Shown piece after piece: positions 12,701 through 24,700 of a stretch of DNA of 64,000 bases (the stretch's first letter is position 1; each line of letters starts with the position of its first letter). Under the pieces are notes generated by a model that worked only from the letters and a program-made list of their open reading frames with translations, searched no databases and was not told the origin of the DNA. The DNA lies in contig NC_092346.1 in the NCBI RefSeq assembly GCF_963676685.1, positions 92,228,255-92,292,254 of the forward strand, in the 5' to 3' direction. The position numbers and the translations under genes were made by a program. Source of the DNA: Mytilus edulis (taxonomy: Eukaryota > Mollusca > Bivalvia > Mytilida > Mytilidae).

Positions 12701-15700
12701 AAATGAATGGATCTCTATGAAATATAAACACAAGGTTTGAAACCACAAAAGGAAGATTGGGATTGATGTTGGGGTTATGGTCCCAACAGTTTAGGAACAA
12801 GGAGCCCAACAGGGGTCAAAATAAGTATTTTTCCTAGGTTCCAGACAATTACTTGTGTGTAAGTGTATGGATCTTTCTGAAATTGTACCACAAGGTTCCA
12901 TACCAAAAAAGGAAGGTTGGGATTGATTTTGGGGGTTATGGCACAAACTGTTTATGAAAAAGGGGCCAAAACAATACTTTTCTAATTCTTTGTATAAATT
13001 GCTTTTTAGCTCACCTGGCCCTTAAACAGGGGCTGATCCAGTCATTTAAAAGAAAGTGTGGGGGGGATCCAATTACATGTCTCCATTCAAATGCATTGAT
13101 CGTCTAAAAATAAAGGGAACCTCCCTATGCCGTATGGATCCGTGCCTGTCTTAAGTGAGCTTTTCTCATCACTTTGCATCCGTCGTCCGTAAACTTTTAC
13201 AAAAATCTTCTCTGAAACTACTTGGCCACAATCATCATTGGGGTATCTAGTTTTAAAATTGTGTCCCGTCACCCGCCAAAATAATCAAGATGGCCACCAT
13301 GGCTAAAAATAAAACATAGGGGTAAAATGTATATTTTGGCTAATAACTCTGAACTCAAAGCATTTAGAGCAAATCTGACATGGGGGTTAAATTGTTTATT
13401 AGGTCAAGATCTCTCTGCCCTGAAATTTTCAGATAAATCAGACAATGGGTTGTTGGGTTGCTGCCCCTGAATTGGTAATTTTAAGGAAACTTTGTCTGTG
13501 TTCGGTTATTATCTTGAAATTTATTATAGATAGAGATAAACTTTAAACAGCAATTATGTTCAGCAAAGTAAGATCTACAAATAAGTCAACATGATCAAAA
13601 TGGTCAGTTGACCCCTTAAGGAGATATTGCCCTTAATAGTCATTTTTTTTACCAATTTTTCATAAATGTTTGTTATCTTTTACAAAAATCTTCTCCTCTG
13701 AAACTACTGAACCAAATTCAACAAAACTTAGCCAAAATCATAATAAGGGTATAGTTTAAAAATTGTGTGCGGTGACCCCGCCAACCAACAAAGATGGCCA
13801 CCATGGCTAAAAATAGAACATAGGGGTAAAATGTAGATTTTGGCTTATAACTCTGAAACCAAAGCATTTAAAGCAAATCTTACAAGGGGTTTCCTTGTTT
13901 ATCTAGTCAATATCTATCTGCCCTGGAATTTTCAGATGAATTGGACAACTGGTTGTTGGGTTACTGCCCCCCAATTGGTAATTTTTAAAGAAATTTAGCC
14001 GTTTTTATACGACCGCAAAATTTGAAAAATTTTTCGTCGTATATTGCTATCACGTTGGCGTCGGCGTCGGCGTCGGCCGGCGTCCGAATACTTTTAGTTT
14101 TCGCACTCTAACTTTAGTAAAAGTGAATGGAAATCTATGAAATTTTAACACCAGGTTTATGACCACAAAAGGAAGGTTGGTATTGATTTTGGGAGTTTTG
14201 GTCCCAACATTTTAGGAATTAGGGGCCAAAAAGGGCCCAAATAAGCATTTTCTTGGTTTTCGCACTATAACTTAAGTTTAAGTTAATAGAAATCTATGAA
14301 ATTTTGACACAAGGTTTATGACCACAAAAGAACGGTTGGGATTGATTTTAGGAGGTTAGGTTTCAATAGTTTAGGAATTAGGGGCCAAAAAAGGGCCCAA
14401 ATAAGCATTATTCTTGGTTTTCGCACAATAACTTTAGTTTAAGTAAATAGAAATCAATGAAATTTAAACACAATGTTAATGACTACAAAAGGAAGGTTGG
14501 TATTGATTTTGGGAGTTTAGGTCCCAACAGTTTAGGAATTAGGGGCCAAAAAGGGACCCAAATAAGCATTTTTCTTGGTTTTCGCACCATAACCTTAGTA
14601 TAAGTAAATAGAAATCTATGAAATTTAAACACAAGGTTTATGACCATAAAAGGAAGGTTGGTATTGATTTTGGGAGTCTTGTTCCCAACAGAATAAGGGG
14701 CCCAAAGGGTCCAAAATTAAACTTTGTTTGATTTCATCAAAATTGAATAATTGGGGTTCTTTGATATGCCGAATCTAACTGTCATGACTGTGTATGTAGA
14801 TTCTTAACTTTTGGTCCCGTTTTCAAATTGGTCTACATTAAGGTCCAAAGGGTCCAAAATTAAACTTAGTTTGATTTTGACAAAAAATGAATCAGTTAGG
14901 TTCTTTGATATGCTGAATCTAAAAATGTACTTAGATTCTTGATTATTGGCCCAGTTTTCAAGTTGGTCCAAATCGGGGTCCAAAATTAAACTTTGTTTGA
15001 TTTCATCAAAAATTGAATAAATGAGGTTCTTTGATATACCAAATCTAACTGTGTATGTAGATTCTTCATTTTTGGTCCTGTTTTCAAATTGGTCTACACT
15101 AAAGTCCAAAGGGTCCAAAATTAAACTTAGTCTGATTTCAACAAAAATTGAAATCTTGGGGTTCTTTGATATGCTGAATCCAAAAATGTACTTAGATTTT
15201 TTATTATGGGCCCAGTTTTCAAGTTGGTCCAAATCAGGATCTAAAATTATTATATTAAGTATTGTGCAATAGCAAGTCTTTTCAATTGCACAGTATTGCG
15301 CAATGGCAAGAAATATCTAATTGCACAATATTGTGAAATAGCAATTTTTTTTTTAATTAGAGTTATCTTTCTTTGTCCAGAATAGTAAGCAAGAAATATC
15401 TAATTGCAAAATATTGTGCAATAGCAAGATTTTTTTTTAATTGGAGTTATCTTTCTTTGTCCAGAATCAACTTAAATCTTTGTTATATACAACATACAAT
15501 GTATATTAACTTTTTACTACCAACTGATAAATTATAATAAATAACATTCAGTGATAACAAGCAGTTTTTTTTTACATCTTAAAATTTTATGATGTATTTA
15601 AATGAGTAGTTATTGTTGCAAACTCCATTAGAAATTTTAATTGAGATTAGTTTTGGAATAAGGGAAAGGGGGATGTGATTAAAAAAATTGGGTTCAATTT

Positions 15701-18700
15701 TTCTCATTTGAAATTTCATAAATAAAAAAGAAAATTTCTTCAAACATTTTTATGCCCCACCTACGATAGTAGAGGGGCATTATGTTTTCTGGTCTGTGCG
15801 TCCATCCGTCTGTCCGTTCGTCTGTCCGTTCGTCCGTCCGTCTGTCCCGCTTCAGGTTAAAGTTTTTGGTCAAGGTAGTTTTTGATGAAGTTTAAGTCCA
15901 ATCGACTTCAAACTTAGTACACATGTCCCCTATGATATGTTCTTTCTAATTTTAATGCCAAATTAGAGTTTTTACCCCAATTTCACGGTCCACTGAACAT
16001 GGAAAATGATAGTGCGAGTGGGGCATTCGTGTACTGAGGACACATTCTTGTTTTGAGAGGATTAATATTCAACAGCATAGTGAATTGCTCTAAGAGAAAA
16101 CAAAAATTTTAAGTTCATTAGAACACATTCATTCTGTGTCAGAAACCTATGCTGTGTCAACTATTTAATCACAATCCAAATTTAGAGCTGAATCCAGCTT
16201 GAATGTTGTGTCCATACTTGCCCCAACCGTTCAGGGTTCAACCTCTGCGGTCGTATAAAGCTACGCCCTGCGGAGCATCTGGTTGGTCCTGTTTTCAAAT
16301 TGGTCTACACTAAAGTCCAAAGGGTCCAAAATTAAACTTAGTCTGATTTTATCAAAAATTGAAATCTTGGGGTTCTTTGATATGCTGAATCCAAAAATGT
16401 ACTTAGATTTTTTATTATGGGCCCAGTTTTCAAGTTGGTCCAAATCAGGATCCAAAATTATTATATTAAGTATTGTGCAATAGCAAGTCTTTTCAATTGC
16501 ACAGTATTGCGCAATGGCAAGAAATATCTAATTGCACAATATTGTGAAATAGCAAATTTTTTTTTAATTAGAGTTATCTTTCTTTGTCCAGAATAGTAAG
16601 CAAGAAATATCTAATTGCAAAATATTGTGCAATAGCAAGATTTTTTTTAATTGGAGTTATCTTTCTTTGTCCAGAATCAACTTAAATCTTTGTTATATAC
16701 AATATACAATGTATATTCACTTTTTACTACCAACTGATAAATTAAAATAATATTTACCATTCAGTGATAACAAGCAGTTTTTTTACATCTTAATATTTTA
16801 TGATGTATTTAAATGAGTAGTTATTGTTGCAAACTCCATTAGAAATTTTAATTGAGATTAGTTTTGGAATAAGGGAAAGGGGAATGTGATTAAAAAAATT
16901 GGGTTCAATTTTTCTCATTTGAAATTTCATAAATAAAAAAGAAAATTTCTTCAAACATTTTTTTGAGAGGATTAATATTCAACAACATAGTGAATTGCTC
17001 TAAGAGAAAACAAAAATTTTAAGTTCATTAGAACACATTCATTCTGTGTCAGAAACCTATGCTGTGTCAACTATTTAATCACAATCCAAATTTAGAGCTG
17101 AATCCAGCTTGAATGTTGTGTCCATACTTGCCCCAACTGTTCAGGGTTCAACCTCTGCGGTCGTATAAAGCTACGCCCTGCGGAGCATCTGGTTGGTTAT
17201 TATCTTGAATACTATTATAGATAGAGATAACTTGTAAACAGCAATAATGTTCAGCAAATTAAGATCTACAAATTATTAGTCAAACATTACCAAAATGGTC
17301 AGTTGACCCCTTAAGGAGTTATTGCCCTTTATAGTCATTTTTTGGAAAATGACGCAGTCATTGTTCCATAACTGCCGACCTGAACTTCATTACATTTCTC
17401 TGCCTACCGCGCTTGGTTTCGTATTTCCTATTTTCCATACAAACTGGAATCTGCTTGTGTTATCATTATGCATCATTGTGTAGTAATAAATCAGCCAGGA
17501 CCCAGTTTACACTGGTTTTTGCTTGTATTCCACTACACTCGAACAAAGTGTTGTAGTTTGACGGGAACCAGTTTTAGAATTTGTAAACTACAAAACGTAA
17601 TCGGTTATTGTTCATTCCGTTTTGGTGTTTCATACCGACTTATATGGTTTGAATAAGCTTAAGACCCTTCAAACATTAATGTGATAGGTATATTAAAGAT
17701 TGTTTTACAAAAGGATTGAACTGTTTTACTTTCAAAGTCGTACTATAGGGATATCTGTCATATACGGATTTCCACTCTCACCGGTTAATTTCTTCTTTTA
17801 CACGTGCTTTGGAAACTTCCTGTTTAATCGCAAGTTTTAAAATTGTTTTTGAGTGAATTAAACTTATTTTAACAATCATGAAGCGTTCCAGAATCATTTT
17901 AAAGCAGTTTCTTCTTCTCTTTGATGATGGAAAATAGGTTTTCTCAAGAAAATACCGCAAACGATCGCAGAGGAATTGAAACGTACAAGTCAAGTCGGCA
18001 CCTGGTTAAATTGGCATCTAGTCAAATCGGCACCTATTCGACGTCAATTCGGCATCCAATAATATTTGTTATAATATTTTCTATTCAATTAATTAATTAC
18101 TGTTACCAAGTACATAGTGAATATGTTGTTGTGTATTTTGGTAAACCACGAAACGAAAGTGAATATGTAGTGTATAAAGGTAAACAACGAAGCCCTTACC
18201 AAAGCTGTTGTTTTAACAATTAGACAATTTGTGTAATTGTAAAAACAAGTCAATTATTAAAATAAAATGGAAAACTATTAGTCCCTTTCAATAAATCAAA
18301 CTTTCATGCCAAATAATTAGCAAATTTAAGGTGTTTGTTTTTCAGTAAAGTTTAAACAGCATTAAACCAACAATCCTGTAAAATGCTCAACTGGTTAAAA
18401 TAATGCAGAAAAATACACAATATCTCATGTATTAGTCCAAATAATTATGACGTCTGGCAAGGCTATTTTATTATTTTTCTGGGACGCCTTCCTACGACGT
18501 TCGTAGGAAGGCGTCCCAGAAAAAAAATTAACATAGCCTTGCGGTCATAGGAACGTGTTCCAGAATAAAATTTAAAAAAGCCTTGCCAGACGTAATAATT
18601 ATTTGGACTACTAATATATATATATATCATTAAAAAACACCAAAAAAGTCATTAGTTGAGAAAAATAAATATATACAAAATGTACATGAACACCCAAAAA

Positions 18701-21700
18701 TGTGAAAGTTAGTATTTAACTCTTTTTGCTTAAATACTGAAAAAAATTCTGGCAACCCCTTTCTTATTTTTACCCTATTGCTTAAAATACTGTTAAAAAT
18801 ATATATTTAACATGGGTGACAAATTGACTATATCAGGTGTCGATTTTAACCAGGTGCTGATTTGTCCAGGTGCCAATTTAACTAGGTGCCAGTTTGACTA
18901 GAATTCTTTGACAAATGTTTGAAACTATCTGAGTTTCATTAGACCTTTGATAGCAGTAACAAAAAGATTATTTACTTAATATTTTGTGGGAGAAGGGGGT
19001 TCAGACTGTGTGGTATCAGGTCTGTTTGTGCCCAATACATTTTCGCACCCTACACGTTCGCACATTCACACTCCACTCATTCACGCCCAATTTTAATTCA
19101 AATTCAAGTTGAATAATTGGAAAATCATGGTTGTTGTTTTAAATTGCTTTGGTGTGAATACTGAATGTATTTATAGCTTGGTATGAGTAAAACATTGAAG
19201 ATTTTAAAGGAAAAAACACAAAAGATAATTGTTTTTAACAGCTTGGTCCCATTGATCTGAAACAACGAAACAATAAAACATAGAAACCAAAATATAGCAA
19301 TCCACTAATATAACCAAAACATGATAAAATTTATTCAACACGCAGAAACAAACATAGTCAGAATCTCACTTCATTTTGAAACAAGTCAATGAAACAAGTT
19401 ATAGCAATACACTAACCAAAACATGATTAAGAGTTATTCAACACAAAATAAAACGTTGACAAAATACCACTTTATTTAGAAAGGATTATTATTATTTTTA
19501 GCAATACCTTATCCAAAACATGATTAAGATTTATTCAACACAAAAAAAAAATTGCTGTCTCACTTTATTTTGAGACAATGACAACAATTATACTTATAAG
19601 AAAACACTTGCTTACAGAGTTATTAAACACAAAACCAATTAAGATTGGGTGCGAACATGTAGGGTGTGAAAGTGAAAGGGGTGAAAATGAGTGGGCGCAA
19701 ACGTGAATGGAAGCGAACGGACCCAGATTCAGACTATGTACCAGTGAGAAATATACATGCCTTTCTACGGTATTTATTTGTACAATTCAGCTAGTCTTGA
19801 CCTATTCATTTGTCTTAAAAAACAGCCAGTTGTCACCTTCACTTCACACACACACACATATACGAATATCAATTATATGCTCACGATACATGTTGCATTG
19901 TTAAACTAATTACGGTATGTGAAAATCAAGACTTGCATAAAAACTATCCCAATATTAGAGACAGTGGCGTCATTTTTCTTCAGAGCTTTCAGCTCTTTGA
20001 TTAACATTTGTCATTAATTTGGTAAATTTTGGTAAGTTTTTACATAGTGTCCTCTGTAACTAAAGGGCCAAGTTCATTATAGATAGAGAAAACTGTCAGT
20101 AACAAAAATGATCAGTAAAAGTTGATCTACAAACACATCATCATCACGAAAACACAATTTTGTGATGAATCCATCTGTTTCCTTTGTTTAATATGCACAT
20201 AAACCAAGGTGAGCAACACAGGCTCTTAAGAGCCTCTATTTTTTTTTACCAATTTCAATGGGGTTTTGTTCTTGAATTCATAGAGTTCTCTATTAAATAT
20301 GCTGAATCAAACCGTGTATTATTTTTTGGGGGAATTTGGTCCGTTTTTAAATTGGTCTACATTAAGGTCCAAATGCCATATATATTATATATACAGGTAA
20401 TGTGTAGTACACATGCATGAAAAGAGTTAGTTTTCATTATTAATTATTCATTTATTAAAGTAAAAAAATAATATGTAGTATTATTGCCAATGAGACAACT
20501 ATCCATCAGAGTCTAAATGACTGAATGTTAGCAACTATAGACCACTTTACATGTATGTACAGCTTTCAACAATAAGCAAAACCAATACAGAATTTAGCAA
20601 GCTATAAAAGATCATAGAATGACAGATGTAAAACAATTCCAAAGAGAAAACTTACAGCCTGATTTACTTAAAAGACAATAAGCAAAAAAAACCAACCATG
20701 ATAAATAGCAAAAAGAAAACTATTATTTCTCCACTACAGTTGTTCACACGATATTTAAATACATATATGTAAGCTTGGTAAATCATTACTTATTTAATTC
20801 ATGTTATCATTTTTGCTTGATTGGTAAGCCAATATTTGATGTTATATAGTGGTTTTTTTTAATTACAGCAACTGTATTCCAAGAGTCTGATGGCTGATAA
20901 TGTATTACATGATTTTATCATTCAAGCAACATCTTAGAAGCCTAGGATAAGTGCTAATGTATGAAGGAAGCCTTGGATACAAATAGCAATTACAGCAATT
21001 CCATACGGGATAGAACTCTTACACGTGGTCATGATATGGGAATGATGTATTCAAGAAATTTAAAACACATGGAATTAAATATTGTGTATATTTTTTCAAC
21101 CACAAGTACTTTCAGATTATAATACAATTCAAATTCAAATTATTGTGTCAAATGACAATTATAGTCTAAAATGAATAACACATGTTTTAAACTGAATTTT
21201 ATATAAATATTTGAAATTACAAGAATTTTTAGCTTATTATGCAGCCAAACTTTGAAATCTTCTAATGGTATATGCTTATTGTTTGTCAACAAATTGTTTT
21301 GAAATAAGAAGGAAATGGTTAAAAATAACTGCAATTTATCAATATAATGTGATATGAGGTATAAATCAATCAGACAGCAACACAACAACAAAAGCACATA
21401 AAAGGCATTAAGGTGCTAACATACAGTCCTCAACAATAAACAGGTGTCTAAACAATGTCATGATCTACTTAATTGACCAGAGTCTACCAATCAAAGCACT
21501 GCTATTAACACCAAATTTTTGAAATATGTTTAGTTAGGATGAGACTTTAGACAACTACGGAAACCCTGGCTTGAAACAGGCACATGAATATGGGGCTGAG
21601 TAAACTACTTTTTTTCTGCAAAACTTTTAAAACAAAAATAGGCATCTTTTGCAAGTAAGACAATTAATAATAGGTTAGTCAAGGAGTAGTATGTGTTTTT

Positions 21701-24700
21701 GGTGCGTGTGTCTGTCTGTCCATTCGTCCATCTTATTTTAACTTAAGGATTTTGGTTAAAGTTGTTGGTCACAGTATATGTAGTTAGCGATGCAGTTGAA
21801 GCCCAATCAACTTAATTGACACAAATAAGTGATATAATGGCTTCTAGTTCAGGTTTTGACCCTGACTTTGTGCTATACTGAACATGAAAAGTGTGAGCAG
21901 AATATCAGTGTACTATATTATATAGTGACACTGTCACACATTTTCTTGGTTTTTTTTTGTCATGCTTCAGCTTATATATTGATTTAAGTTTTGGTTTAAC
22001 AAGTTACAGATCAGGTTCAAATTGTATTGCAGTCTGATGATTTTTATAAAATGTTTCTTCATTAAGCATTCACAATAGGTAGAACAGGATAAATATGAAA
22101 CTTCAATAATATTAACTATATGTATACTAATCACTTTTGCTGCACCTGAGAACTAACAAACATATCAACAACCATGATAATTAGACAAATAGGAGGACAT
22201 TTTGAAAAATATTTAATACAGACACAATGCCTTTTACATGCAGAAATCACGCATGTATCACAGGTGTATTTCTTGTACACATATGATTCACATGTGAAAC
22301 GCATGATCACATGTGTATATCATGCATATCACACATTTTGAATTTTTTTTAGTACAGGCACCATGCCTTTTGAATGCAGAAATCACGCATGTGTCACAGG
22401 TGTTTTTTCCTACACATGTGATTCACACGTGAAACACATGATCACATGTGTATATCATGCGTATCACATTCGTTTTTCACACATGTGTCACATGCGTGGC
22501 ATGAAACGTCTCTTTCACATGCGTGCGACACACATGTGAAACGCATGTGTCACGCATGTTCACATGTGTGGCATTTTTACCAGTGTACAAATAATAATTG
22601 TTATCCATTCATGGGTCAATATCAAAGGATTAGTAACATCAGTTTAGAATTATATCATTTTGTTCTGTAAATCTTTTTAAGTGTTTGATATTAAAGGTTT
22701 TAAACATCCTTTAATCAATCCCTTTTTGACGTCTTTCGTGAAAAGAAATGGCTTTGTAAGATACAAAATAGGAATTGTATTTTCATGCATTTGTCAAAAT
22801 AATACTTTTGGTTTTATTATCAGCAACATCACATCTAATTATTTTATTTTAGCTCGTGTTGTTAGCATCTATCCATTTAATATCAACTGCAATGTTTCGT
22901 CTACAATAGAACTGCAATGCTTTTTAAATTTAAATGATTCCTCCAATTGGACAAATATGTGGCTTCATTCGATTAAAGGAAACAGTTTAGAGGAACGATC
23001 CGGAATAACACTGGGAAACAAATCAACATTGACAATAGCTTTCTGTGATTTTCGAGACATTGGGGATTATACCTGTACCTGGAGTTCAAACAATAAGATT
23101 TATTCATCCACATACCCAGCAACCGTTGCTGTCTTTGGTAAGAAAATCTTTACGACTTTTTTTATTGGCATTTTTGTTTATCACCTATCAACTGCAAACA
23201 ACGTTTTCGTTAATTAACGTCACCTTCTTTGTCAAATTTAATTTAGTACTTCCTTCTTCTGCACATTGTTTTGTTTGGGTCTTTGATAGATTTTTTGTAT
23301 GGATGTGTGTTTGATTTGTTTAGGTAGTTGTATATTTTCTCTGTGGTATATGTTAACACAGTCTGGGCTGGTGGATCTCAATTACTCATATATTAACCTT
23401 ATATGTCTGTTTTGTTAATATGACGGAATTACAAACTACTTTCACAAAACTGCGAGGTTTAGCTAGATACAAGTATAATTCACCATTTTCTGTGACAAAT
23501 GCTCGTGTGTCAAGTCAAGAAAATGGCAGTTTATTATCATTTCTTCTATAATTTGAATGATAGAGTTTTTTTCTCAGTTTTTTGTGGACTTCCCCTTTTT
23601 CACTTTGGATTGGAGTTCTTTTTTTTGTCTCTCAAAACATCAATCATGTTATCCAAAAGGTTTGTATACTTCCTATATTAAAAGCTGGTTTGGTTGTTTT
23701 GTACAATAACGACAAACTCAACTTTTATAATTTGTATCTAAACATTTGTCAAATAGAGAATTAAGATGTCCCTGCATACATAAAAAAACATTCAAAATAG
23801 TATGGAATATAATTAAAGCAGTCATTATAGAAACTGCATATCACAAGTCAAGTCAGAATTTATTTTTGCCAGTTGGTTGCGTATAGTCTGAATATGCATA
23901 TACAAAGTCCATGTTCCAAATATGAAGCTGATATATCAAAATCAGTTCGACCATTAAACAATTAAGATTGATACAATACATTCGTAAAGAGCTAACAATG
24001 TCTACCCACTAATTTAAAATATGACAATGGTGTCTTAAATGTAAAAATGTATATCTGAAATTTTTTATACCATTTTCTGAACTTCACATTACTAAGAATT
24101 CACCAATCTTTGGAAATAAACTTCCCCGATATACTATAAAATTACTTTCTCTGCAATCATGGTTCAATTATAAGGTCTGTTTTTTTTTTTAAATCTACAA
24201 GAATATCGAATGTCCTAACTGCAATATATATTTCTCTTATTCCTTGTTACAGGATCTCCCATACTTGCATCTCAGAATGTAGACCTTCAGAGAGACGACA
24301 GTGTATTGCTGAGTGTTAAGTTTTATTCAGTTCCAAAACCCATTTCCATAGTTTGGCTTGAAAACGATAAACGTCTCCATCTTAATAGAAGTTTCTTAAT
24401 GAGGACAATCATTGCTCTTAAAATATCCGAAACAGAAGTGCAAGTTGCTGGATTTTCCAGCAATCTTTTATTAGAAGAACCAATATTATATGATAGTCAG
24501 TTTAGTTGTGTAGTTACAAATGAGTACGGATATATGGATGTTCTAATAGACAAACGTCTGTTAGTAGGTTTAATTAAAGACGGTACCGCCATCACCAAAA
24601 TAATTCAGACGTCAACCTCATCAAAGAGCAACATAAGTTCATTAAAACCTGCTGGATATACAGACGAACCTACACATACATCAACTGGTAAATAGTATGA

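Larger units (their letters stand above)
14001..17194. mobile_element. large nested repeat element with TTTATACGACCGCA ends and internal duplications
   Basis: The left edge has GTTTTTATACGACCGCA, and near the right edge TGCGGTCGTATAAA gives the reverse complement. Flanking DNA on each side (up to AAATTTAGCC, and from GGTTATTATCTTG) corresponds to one continuous older repeat (compare 13490-13520), so this block was inserted into it. Inside are about four tandem units of 150 bp (14097-14700), units of about 250 bp with 'GGTCCAAAATTAAACTT' (14707-15250), and a large tandem duplication (15074-17194). All open frames here follow the repeat structure and look non-coding. Confidence 0.6.
3900..22852. 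other. 19-kb gap between Ig exons 4 and 5, filled with repeats
   Basis: I found no Ig, transmembrane or tail exon here on the plus strand and no convincing gene on either strand. It holds the repeats and mobile elements listed separately. The remaining single-copy-looking stretches (about 5953-6580, 6620-7300, 8330-9430, 10280-11170, 11430-12640, 17350-17985 and 20730-21670) are AT-rich with nothing I recognise. Confidence 0.5.

Noticed and set aside
14804..16483. Repeated open frames with 'DQLENWA' or 'FSNWSTLKSKG' on both strands
   Set aside because: They recur with the tandem repeat units and exist on both strands at once, which fits non-coding repeats rather than genes.
22446..22670. Cys/His-rich small protein
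   Set aside because: The frame is the CACATGTG/ACGCATG repeat translated; periodic Cys and His come from TGT/CAT words.
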